Shown piece after piece: positions 12,096 to 22,522 of a DNA stretch of 64,000 nucleotides (within the stretch, counting starts at the first letter, position 1; each line of letters begins with the position of its first letter). A program made the translations under genes and the position numbers. The DNA is from Plasmodium coatneyi (Eukaryota > Apicomplexa > Aconoidasida > Haemosporida > Plasmodiidae): positions 229,501 to 293,500 of the forward strand of contig NC_033565.1 in NCBI RefSeq assembly GCF_001680005.1. The letters are read 5' to 3'. The notes below the pieces were generated by a model. The model saw only the letters and a program-made list of their open reading frames with translations, was not told where the DNA came from and searched no databases.

Positions 12096-13433
12096 TGTGT
12101 ACTTATTTGGGGGGAGGGTAAATCTAATGCGCTGCGTACGTAGAATTAGAAATCCTTCCTACATACAGTGTGCAAGGGGAAATCAGGTCAGTTAGGATGT
12201 TCCTTCTATATATGTGTGTGTTTCTTTTCACCACCATTCTATATATTCAAATAAGGGAACATTCTATGGTAGGAGCGTGTATACAGTTTTGTTAATGATG
12301 GGAAAAGGGGCGTAATATGTGTACACTAATTGTAGTGTAAAAGGGGAGGGGGAAGAAATTTATAATTAAGGGAAAAAAAAAATTAACTTACACAACTTTG
12401 TTTGATAACACCAGCCGTTTGTATTTAAATATTTGGGAAACAATATAAAGGGAAAGCAGTCAACTCAAAACTATATTTTTAATTAATACCAAAAAAGAAA
12501 AGAAAAGTGAAGGGCACATTAATATATATAAAGTGCAGTATGAACCAGAAGGGACAAGGAGGGAGCTCAAGCAGTGTAATGTATATTCCTAATATACATA
12601 AGCAATTTATAGTGTACTAAAAAGAAGGAACAGAAGGAACAAATTCTTATTATTATTTAAAGAATGATTATAAAACAAAAAAAGAAGGGAAAAGTATCGT
12701 ATATTGTGGAAAGTATTCTTATAAAGATACATATATTATTCTTCTTCATATATTTCTTCCCCTTCTATGAATACATATATTCAGTGCAAAATATTAATAG
12801 AAACATACGTGTAGAGGAATGAATGAAGTACATAACATGGTATAAATATAAGTATTAAAGGAAGAGGATTTAATAGGAGTTTCGGGCAAACAAAAAATAT
12901 TTCTTAAATCTGGAATAGAATAATTTAAAATTTTTTCACCTTAAAACGGAAAAAGAATTATATATCTTACAACAGAAGGGAAAAGGAGGTAAGTACAGAG
13001 TGAAGGAGCAATATGAGAGTTCATGGGAATTTACAGCAAAAAATATAATAACTCTGAAAGTGAAGGAAAAAGAAGGAAAGAAGGGGATGCGGGCTCAGCT
13101 CATGTGGAGAGTGTGTTTTTCCTGTATTTATTATTCATCTTCTCTGTGTACTCAATAGTTAATCATATAAATAAGGAATATAGTACTTCCACAGTAAGTT
13201 CCACACACAGACAATTAAACACATTTCATACGGGGAAGAAGAAGATAAAGTAATTGAAGCGAGGGAGTAAGTACTCCATGTATGCTATTCTGAAATTGTA
13301 ATAGTACAGTGTAAGGAGTATTTTTATGTGAATTCAAAATTAATAGAAGAAATGGAGGCCGAATACTAGAAGAAGTATATTGGAGAAAGGAGTATATATA
13401 AAATAAAAGGAATCAGCAGAAGCTAAAGGGAAA
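12096..13433. other. KIR3 upstream region
   Basis: AT-rich sequence with no gene. A 76-codon open frame at 13023-13253 has a hydrophobic stretch but no KIR-like context, and I leave it unannotated. It holds the shared upstream element at 12921-12967. Confidence 0.5.
12921..12967 (+). promoter_or_regulatory. shared KIR upstream element, copy 2
   Basis: TAATTTAAAATTTTTTCACC followed by a purine stretch and AAAAGAATTATATAT. It aligns with the blocks before KIR1 and KIR4 at similar distance from the start codon (about 470-510 bases). Regulatory role is inferred. Confidence 0.35.
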
Positions 13434-15780
13434 ATGGCACCACAGGTAAAAGGAAGAATAGTGTAAGTGTAATATACTATATGTAATATGTTAAATGCGT
13501 GTGTTCATACATGGAGCATAACATGCTAATTATAACTGTTAAACTTATATGGGAAATGTCAGGTACCGCGGAACGCACAAGCTATATACAAACATTTCGA
13601 CTCGTGGGCAGGGACTAATGGATGCGGGGACAAGATGAAAGAGGGGGGAGAAGATATACAGAACTATTTGGGGGCAGACGGGAATTATAGGGAAAATGAG
13701 AAAAAAGTTATGAATACTTGGTGTAAAGGGAACAAAAATAGGACAAAGGCTGGTGGACCATTCGGATATGATTGCTTTACTTTTTACTACTGGTTGGGGA
13801 GTGCAGTATTGAACAGAGAAAATAAGAGCCAAGAGTTCAAGGATATTATGGAACGTATATTTGACAAAATACAGGAAGTTCATGGTAATGAGGCATGTAA
13901 GAATTTGTGCCCAGACATAACTGAAGAACAGTTCCAGAACTTAAAGAAGTTATACGATTATACGAAGAATGCAGTTAGCATGGGAATAAGGGGGAATGGT
14001 GCCAAAGTTAACTATAATACCCATTATAAGCAGTACCTGGATGAAGTCGTTCGTGCATATGCAAAAATAATAGGGGAATGTTCACATAAGGAAAGTGGTG
14101 AGTACTGCGCTGAGTATAACAGAATGTTCAGTGTCGCTGGAGGTAGAAGTTTAAAGTACGCCAGGCAGCTACTGGAACAGTTAAGAGGTGAAGTGAGTAG
14201 TACGGGAAGTATGGTAGTTCAGGCACCACCAACACCTCAACTCCAACAACAACAACAACCGCAGCCACCCCCCTCTTTTGGTGAATCGCAAGATAGGCAG
14301 AACGGTAAGCATACACCCTTGGTGCGTGTGAAAAAAATTCTACTTTTACCAACATTCCTGTTCATATTGAAACCACTATTCCTTCTTTTTAACTTTTTTA
14401 ATACAGAAACTCCTCCTGCAGAAGGAACATCAGGTGCCACCACTGGTGTTATTCGTAAGCATATATATAACCAAGGAAGAAGGAACATATCAATGAAAGA
14501 GCAAGCACCTGCACCCTGGTACACCCATGGATCCAAATGTAAATATTTCCTATTCCATTGAAACTATCTTTTTACACTTATTTTCATAGCTGGAGGAGGT
14601 TTTTGCCAAGAAGAAGAGGGTCCAAGGGGTGACCATGGCCCGGAAGGTGTAGTTGGTGCAGCAGGTCCAGTGGGTCCGAGGGGTGAAAGAGGTGCACTAG
14701 GTCCAGGAGGTCTAGCAGGTAACAACTGTATAATCAGAAGTATAATTATAGGAAAAAAGAGAACAACAAAAATGCAAAAGGAAAGAATCAACTGCACCCA
14801 CTAGGTGCACCCACAACTTTTCTAAGGTCCAATGACCCTTGGCTACACTTGAACATGGTACTTCCTCTTTCCTTCTCATTTTTCAGGTGCAGATGCTGTA
14901 GTAACGAGGGATTCAGGACGTAAGAATATACCGAATAAAGGGAAAAAAGGGATAAAAAAGAAAAGACACATACCCAAAGAAAGGGGAACATGCACCCCGA
15001 AGGGGTGCAACTACCACACCATCCATCCTAGGAACACTTCCATCCTAGGAGGAGCACATACCATCCTAGGTGGATAACATTTTCTTCCTTATGTTTTGAA
15101 CACATTTTGCATTATATTGTATACTATGCCCCCTTTTCTGTGCTAAAGCAGGTGACGCAGGTCCACAGGGTCCACAGGTGAAGGGGGACGTGGATGTATC
15201 AGTACCCAAAGTGGAAGGTGAAATGAAAGTTCCCGATGTCGATATAAAAGGCCCGAGGGTGGATATAAATGCCCCCGATTTGGGTGTAGATGGTCAGGCG
15301 GGTTCAACATTTGTAGGTGGCTCAACAGGTGATTCAGTTGGTTCATCACCACCACTTACTACTATTATCCCTTCTTCCGCTGTTGCAGCAATAGGACTTC
15401 CCACCATCTTTTTCCTCTTATACAAAGTAATAATTATTGCAATATAAATAATAATAATTATTATTATTCATATATATATATATTTTTATTTAAAAATGAA
15501 TGTTTAAAGTGAATTGCGGGAATATATACCTTCTATGTATCTATATATGGTTCCTTCCCTATTTTTCCTTTCTGCCCTGCTGTCTTAGTATGCCAATTTA
15601 TTTTCTGCAATACGTGGCAATTCTCTCAAAGGAAGAAAAAAAAGGAGGTCCTCCATCAGGGATGACTCGGATATGGAAGCTGAAGATTATACCGATTATT
15701 CAGAGGAAGTTTCAGAAACGGAAACATATTCCACCACGGGCGATTCCATGACAGAATATTCTGTCCCCTATGTTAGATAA
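13434..15780 (+). CDS. KIR: KIR3: KIR variant protein with collagen-like and AHNAK-like stalk, seven exons
   Basis: Predicted 476-residue KIR with an unusually exon-rich stalk. Exons: 13434-13445 (MAPQ), 13563-14304, 14407-14454, 14590-14718, 14887-14919, 15152-15426, 15589-15780; phases 0,1,1,1,1,0. Exon 2 is the Cys-rich domain (NAQAIYKHF, FTFYYWLGSAV, KKLYDYTKN) ending in Gln/Pro-rich sequence. Exon 4 encodes 11 Gly-X-Y triplets (residues 278-311). Exon 6 encodes an AHNAK-like segment (331-369), then a Ser/Gly linker and the transmembrane helix (about 394-412, FFLLYK). The 63-residue tail ends EYSVPYVR, the same ending as KIR6 and unlike the YQRM/YHRI ending of the other KIR genes. All splices keep one frame, and each small exon is flanked by GTAA donors. 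Exons 3 and 5 are the least certain. Confidence 0.82.
14619..14718 (+). other. collagen-like Gly-X-Y segment in KIR3
   Basis: Eleven consecutive Gly-X-Y triplets beginning GPRGDHGPEGVVGAAGPVGP, then GPRGERGAL and more, with Pro in the X position as in collagens. No glycine interruption occurs. I cannot name a particular host collagen. It sits in its own phase 1-1 exon. Confidence 0.85.
15039..15078 (+). repeat. CCATCCTAGG repeat in KIR3 intron, shared with KIR6 intron
   Basis: The intron before the AHNAK-like exon holds CCATCCTAGGAGGAGCACAT and then ACCATCCTAGG. The minus strand of 43892-43851, in the intron before the collagen/elastin exon of KIR6, carries the same sequence almost base for base. 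Both are followed by an alignable ATTTTCTTC...TTTTGAACACA...TTTTGCAT block. This is evidence of common descent or conversion of the stalk region. Confidence 0.8.
15178..15294 (+). other. AHNAK-repeat-like segment in KIR3
   Basis: Thirty-nine codons with the core KVEGEMKVPDVDIKGPRVDI, preceded by VKGDVDVSVP and followed by NAPDLGVDG. From memory the mammalian AHNAK repeat reads VKGDVDVSLP, KVEGDMKVPDVDIKGPKVDI, NAPDVDVQG. Most positions agree and the differences are conservative. No other KIR in this window has it. It lies in the predicted extracellular stalk, about 25 residues before the membrane helix. Confidence 0.85.
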
Positions 15781-16702
15781 GTTTTCTTTAAGGAAAGGGA
15801 ACAAGTAATATTAATAAAGGAAAGAATAACAAGAGAAGGAAGGATGGAAGAGCGAAACAGCAACAGCAGTAACTGAGGCAACAAAGGCACAGCACAGCAG
15901 CAACAACAAATTTTAAATAATGAAATTTGAATAAAAATTGAACGAATCACACTTCCACACAGATTCCACATTCCATACATATTCCACATTCTACATATTT
16001 TTTTCGGGTATATGTGTTCAGTGTAATATATATAAATAAAGGAGCAAATAATGGGAGAAATGAGCGTAGAATTCTCAATATGTATTAAGTATATATATTA
16101 TATAAAGAAGTTCCTAATAGGAATTCTAAGTGTGGAGTATTCTCTGATTGTAAGTAACATAATTTAAAAATTTTTCACTTTAGAAGAGGGGGAAAGGAAT
16201 TACATTTTAAAAAGAAAGAATAAATATGTGTAAGGAAGGTGTAATGTAATAATACACAAACTAATGCAGAGTGTAGTATTATAGAAAGGAAGGAAAAGTA
16301 AGAAATAAGGAATGTGCGCCACTCCTCCTAACACAACCTTCTATTCTACCACCCCTAACACTCCTTCCATCATTCTCCTCCTTCTTTTATACTCAGTGAA
16401 CAATGCTCTACGTATATAATACGTATAAATGTATATGTACAATTCAAGTTTTAGAAAGAAATTTGTGATCCTTAAAGAAGGAGGAGGAAGGGTTTTGAAT
16501 ACTTTTAAGTGAGGGGGGGAAGGGCTTAGGAACATAGTATACATAAGGTTATCGTATGTTTATAGTGATGTGTGTGAAGGGAATAATTTTGCATAAGTTC
16601 TCAGAACTGGTAGGATAGGCTAAAAGCAAATATTACGTAGAGCACATTGTACAATGAGGTTCATGCATAAAATATAGGGAAGCAAACCTCAATTAAGGAA
16701 AA
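15781..16702. other. intergenic KIR3-KIR4
   Basis: AT-rich, no gene. Contains CAGCAACAACAAATTTT followed by repeated TTCCACA/CATATTCCACATTC units (15895-16005), similar to the flank before KIR2, and the shared upstream element at 16159-16210. Confidence 0.45.
16159..16210 (+). promoter_or_regulatory. shared KIR upstream element, copy 3
   Basis: ATAATTTAAAAATTTTTCAC followed by TTTAGAAGAGGGGGAAAGG and AATTACATTTTA. It lies about 490-545 bases before the KIR4 start, matching the position of the copies before KIR1 and KIR3. Confidence 0.35.
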
Positions 16703-17802
16703 ATGGTAGGAAGTGCAAATGTAAAGAGGAATAACATGAACTGAATATGTTGCATATAATGTATAAAAATGTGCAAAATGTAATATAATGTACATACACA
16801 TATATTCAATTCCGGTCAATTCCATATTTATAGGCGGGAGGGGACGATCAATGTTTGAACAAATTACCTTCCAGGACGGTGTATAAAGAATTAGAGAGAG
16901 GTCAAGAGGAATGTGATGCAAATGGTCGCGGAAAGAGAGTGAAGGTGTTATTGGGACGGGAGAATAGTATTAAGGATGAGGACACTGTTAGTAAAATTAT
17001 GAAGGCACTTTGCTATATGGAAGAAATAAAGAACACGGAGGAAGATTATCAAAGGGGATGTAAATTCCTTCACTACCACGTGGGTGCCATACTGTCTGGA
17101 ATATGTTCAAGTGCTGACGAATTCAAGGAAAAAGTGAATGAAGTACATGCGGTAATACCAGCTCATCTAGTAGAATTAGGCGAGTGCTTCCTGCACCACA
17201 GTGATACTAAGGAAGAATTCAAGCATAGAAAAACATTATTCGATTACACCCAGGACTATAAATGTATAGTGGACGAAACAACAGAAAATGAGAATTTATG
17301 TCTTTCAGCATATAAAAAATATGTGCAGAATGCTGGCGAAGCCTGTACTCAAATGCAGTCTCAATGCCAAGCAGTCAGAGGCAATCAATCGAAAGATTAT
17401 TGTAATCTGTTCAATAAAGTATGCAAAAATAGTAATCCTGGTGATGGCAACAATATTCGATCACCATCAACCTTATTATCCCAATTAAAAGGTGAACATG
17501 GGGCAAAAGTTACAGAGGAAAGTGCAACCTCTCATGGGGGGTCGTCGTTAGACAGTCATGAATTACAACGGGATGGAGGAACTCCTTCCACGGGCACCAA
17601 CAACAGTATTGCACCCATTGCAGTTCCTTCTGCAATTACATTAATAGGAGCTCCATTAGCTGCTTTTTTTTTATACAGGGTAATTATAATTACAGTTTAA
17701 TTAAAAATAATATGCGCAATAAGCATTATTATTACTATTTTTTTCTTATATATATGAATAATAATAATAAGTATGTAAAAAAAGAAAGTGCCTTTAGTTA
17801 CG

Positions 17803-17854
<52 letters not shown>

Positions 17855-18180
17855 ATATGTGTTATATATGGTATGTGTTACACATATGTTTCATTCCCCT
17901 CCCCCTTCCTTTTCTGTCTTAGTATACCAATTTATTTTCTGCAATACGTGGCAATTCCCCCAAAGGAAGAAAAAAAAGAAGATCAGCCATCTCTAACTTC
18001 GACAACACATCCAACGACGACGACACCTCAACCTACAACTCAACATACGATTCAACCGACGTCTCGACAGTAGCATCTGTAACAGATGGTTCTACTATAT
18101 ATAATGGATTACCATCAGCAGGAACAAACAATAGCAGACCGCGTCAGCAAAGAAAAAATATAGCTTATCAACGTATGTAA
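16703..18180 (+). CDS. KIR: KIR4: PIR/KIR variant protein, three exons
   Basis: Predicted 373-residue KIR. Exons 16703-16720 (MVGSAN, donor GTAAAG), 16834-17679 and 17923-18180, both introns phase 0. Exon 2 begins AGGDDQCLNKLPSRTVYKEL, then has Cys residues and a degenerate FYYWLG motif (FLHYHVGAIL), KTLFDYTQDYK, a Ser/Gly linker and a transmembrane helix (about 270-287) ending FFLYR. The 85-residue tail starts YTNLFSAIRGNSPKGRKKRR and ends NIAYQRM. Intron 2 contains a long (TA)n run at about 17806-17851. No stalk exon or host-like segment was seen. Confidence 0.86.
17806..17851 (+). repeat. (TA)n microsatellite in KIR4 intron 2
   Basis: An uninterrupted TA dinucleotide run of about 45 bases, likely length-polymorphic. 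Confidence 0.9.
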
Positions 18181-18980
18181 TAACGTTCCATTCAGAAACT
18201 ACAATGATCTGCAACGTGTTTTAAATGCCTTGTACAACAGAGCGTATATTCTCTATAGAATTCGGAAGGGTAGCAAATAATAATACAAGGAGTAAGCAAG
18301 GAGTGAGCAAAGACGAAGAAATATAAATTACTGTCACACACATATATAATGTTCCCTTTCTCAAGCATTATATGGACGTACATTTTTTTTTAAGTGCACA
18401 TTGCCACAGAAAATATGCTATAACACAGTGTCTGAAAGAATAAAAATGAATGGAAGAATGAGCGGGGTCGGAATATGGGTTACTATAGGATAATAGTACC
18501 CTTCATTCCCCACAACTATACAATGACTTGCAATGTTAAGTGAATTATCTGCGATAAAAGTATGATATATAAAAGAAGAACATTACAAAATTCTGAAGTG
18601 TAACAAAGAAAAAGAAAAAAGGAAGAAAAAAAAAAAAAAGAGGAAGGAAAAAAATAAAAAAAATGAAAGGGAGGAAACCAAAGAAAGAGAACGAAAAGAA
18701 CCCCCAAGTATTGTTTGCTTGGGACGGCATCCCTTAAATGAATCCCCCCCCATCTTTGTCTTTAGAGCCTCTGTATTTTTATTCGAACAATCCCCTAATT
18801 ACCCGGAGTTTGATCACCTTCGAAAAATTTTCGTCCCCCTCTTATATTTCATTGTTTACCCAGTCATTACCCCAACCCGCGCCCTTTAGGAGATGCGGAA
18901 TTGTACATTAGCTATTTTTGATTAGCAAATTATTTCTTTTTTTGTTATTACTTTTTTCCTACGCACATCTGTACATTATG

Positions 18981-19013
<33 letters not shown>

Positions 19014-22000
19014 CAAGGTAAAAGAGAATCCAAAGAAAAGTGTTTGCTCTTCCTTCATAAATTTTTTTTTGTGTATAATTAGGGTGCACGACAGATTCGC
19101 GAATATGTATTTGTCGCAGAGGACGTTACAGGTCCTTTTATGCCATTTTTCAGACATGATCTGATTTCATGTCGTGCTGTTTTTTTTTTTGTTCTCTGTT
19201 CTTCTATTATCATTGTAGGGCATATTTAGATCCATGTCATTATTACATTGTCCGAGGAGTTCTTCCGACATGTGTTTGCTTGAAACAAAACCGATAGAAA
19301 ATGCGAAAATGCATTAAAAATTTGTTACGGATATAATGTAACAAGCAAAGTGCCACGTGGATGCGTGGGACAATGTGCCTTTGCTTAAGGCGCATTTCAC
19401 CTTTTAACAATATAATGGAGAAGATCCTTTGAAATGGCCTCAAGGGGAACGCCTTCCCATCTACAACACCACCAATCTGTGAAAAGTGCATTCCGTTTTA
19501 ACTCCATTCCGGAAGGGGCTAAACTATACTGTACGTTTAGATTTTTAAAAGAAAAGATGAAATGGGAACGTTTGCTTAATTGCGAAAAGGGGGCATGGGC
19601 ATGTAACAGTTTCTTAAATGCTCTTCACAAATTTACGTAATGAAGGAGAAAAATTGTACATATATATATGTGCACATGTGCCCCCGTTTTACACACATGA
19701 AAAAGGTCTTATTCATAGTAGTGCAAAAAAAAAAAAAAAGGACACATTTTAATGGCAAAAAGTTGAGGTGAACATTTTAGTAATTTTTACGTTGTTCTGC
19801 CCCCCTTCTGTTATTCCGTTACTCACAAAGAGATGTAAATATATTTTCCTTTTTTAAGAAAACAAAAAAATTGCCATTTCGCTGAGGTAAATTACTCTTT
19901 CCCGCGTTGAGAAACAGTATCTCTCCGTATTGACAATTTTAATCGAACCTATTGGCCGAATTAACTTTCTCAATATGGACATAAATTAAAAGACCCAAAT
20001 GGATGCGGGGGGTTGAAGTTTACGGGCTTGTTCGGCAAAAATATTCAACATGTCTTTTTCGTTACATGAAAGGTTCTCATTTGTACATAAAAAAAAGACA
20101 AAATTACAAGACATAGTTACACAATATTTACAACCTATTCTTATAATTGACCAAACATACATACCATACGTTTGAGAAAAACAAACTTATCAAAAAAAAA
20201 ATTGTGACCCTTTCCTGCTCACATTAACTTTCACTTTTTTCGAACGTTTATAAATACCCTCATCCTGGTATCTTATTACGCATTAACTGCGAATTCATAA
20301 ATTGTACACAAAAAGGCTTAATAACTGGATCAGCTAAAAAAGAAAAATTCTGGGACTCCTTACAATAAGATAGCACCTCATTTTCTAATGAGACACATTT
20401 GAACATGCCTACGCATATGCGTACATGTGTATGTAATGATGAAGAGAGCTTGCCACTCATTTTGAAACCGTGAAATGGGGATAATTGCATTTACGGAAGA
20501 TGAGTCTTTTTTTTTTTCTGCACTTTCACGTTTACGTCCACTTTTCCTATATATATTTTTTTTCCATACATTGATTATTATGACAGAAATGCAACGCCAT
20601 TAAAATGAGCTTTTTAAAATGTTCGTGTTTTTTGAGACCTGCGATATATAACTATGGTGAAATGACATATATTCCTATGCAAATATATACCCGTCTTAAA
20701 TCTGCTTTCCTGTATCGCACCAGTTAAAGTACATTTTGTATTACTTAGCTTTATTTTGATTCGTTTTGCAGAATTTTCGCTACTTTTCGCACTTTCCGTA
20801 CTTTTTCGTTATTTTTCCTTTTTTAGGGCATTTTTTCGTCAGTTTCACAATAATATACTCAAAGAAGCAATAAAACAAAACCGCTAACGAGGATATATAT
20901 ATATATTTTTTTTAAATATGGGTATAAATCCCGCCATATTTACGCTCATTTTTTTAAATTCGGCAAAATTAACCATTAAAAAAAAAAAAAATCCCGTTTT
21001 AGAAATCGTTCATTTGTTCATTCTGTTATTTAAAGGACTAAAATTTACATTAATATCACCGTATTAAAAAGAAACAAACTTGTGTTTTTTTTTTTTCAAC
21101 CTGCGTAAAAGAAGAGCATAAAATAAAAACATCCTTACAACAGTCCTACATTTTTAAGCGCTACAATCTGTTCACTGTACGTTATTGATTATCTCGCTTA
21201 ACGTTATACGTGTATGTATAATATATATAAAAATACTTATACTTAAATGTAGCATGCGCCCAACTTTAACTGTTCTGCTATTCGCGTTCTTATGCCCCAT
21301 TTTTTCCTCTTCAACTGCGCATACCAAATCAAAGTTTATATTTTTACACAGTTGCATTTAACTTTTCCCTCCTTTGAACATTTCTTTGGGAATAGAAAAA
21401 TCACCATTTGGAAGATCCAGCTGGGAAAAAACGAGCACTGCCCTACGTTTAGCAGCTGCAATATGCATACATACATGTGCTTGTATGTATAAGTACGTGA
21501 TCGTTCTGCAACTGCATGGATAACTCTTCCCTGCCTGCCTTTCGCCCTTTTGCAAAAATTGAAAGGAAGAGAATAAAGCGCTCGTAGTTCGTAGCTCGTA
21601 ACAGAACTGCGCCCCGCTGAACAGCTGTTTAGTGAGGACTGCCCCAATTATGTGTGAATGCAGAGGTGTTCGTGGCACATTACGCGCGAGTGTAGTATAA
21701 ATAGCAACTGTGGCGTATGAACACACCAGTTTGACTCATTTGCCCACTTCCGCAACACGCATTTACGGAATCTCCACGTCCAGACACTTGATTCGTAAAG
21801 TACGCCTGCGAATCCCAGCTGCGTAAATTTGGGTAAGCTTTCACTCGTCCGCACTGCGTTTTTTGCAAAACTTGTGTTGAATTGTTTGCGCTAGTTTCCA
21901 TAAACATCCAACTTGTGAATTTTTCCACTTGTTCATATTTTCCAACTTCCTTGTTTTTTCCATTTTTCCTTAACGTACGTGTGCAAATGTAGTGAGCGAT

Positions 22001-22522
22001 GCCACGCGCTGCTTCACCTTTGCCTATGTATACACAAATGCATAATACAAATGAAATGTATGAGAAAAAATATAAACACGTAAATATATGTGCAAACGCG
22101 CTTATATTTATATACACATATGCACAGTTACATGCGCGCGCGTAATCACCTTTACACATACAAGTATATTGCATATAATTATTTTTTACCTTTGAGGCGC
22201 ACGAATGGACGTATAATGTGGTTTGATTACCCCGCCACGTACTTTTCCCTCCTTTTACACATGTTTCCCCGCCTGTTTATACTTTTTTTTTTTTTTTTTT
22301 TTTTTTTTTCCATTTTGATAAACCATTTTTTTGAGAATGGATTTTCATTAATGGAACATTATTTTTATGAAGGTACAATTTGCGTGGATAATTAAAACTT
22401 CTCAAATTTCTCCGTCCCTCCCCCCTTTCTTCCAGAGCTTATTTTTTTCTTCATCGCGCAAAAAACTTATAATATATGAATAAGCATTACTGCTTCATTT
22501 GAACGCTGAATATCGTCCCAAA
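18181..22522. other. gene-poor region between KIR4 and the RING gene
   Basis: Over 4 kb of AT-rich DNA with long poly(A)/poly(T) tracts (18.6, 18.98-19.01, 22.27-22.31 kb). Open frames here (for example 20260-20490 and 21336-22174 on the minus strand) lack conserved motifs or exon-like context. It marks the border between the KIR cluster and the core-gene block, and probably holds the 5' flank of the RING gene. Confidence 0.5.

Noticed and set aside
20260..20490. Minus-strand 76-codon frame with regularly placed Cys
   Set aside because: Cys spacing does not fit CHCH or another known fold; possible introns would be under 40 bases.
21336..22174. Overlapping minus-strand frames of 100-164 codons
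   Set aside because: Several frames overlap, none with recognisable domains or splice-compatible partners.
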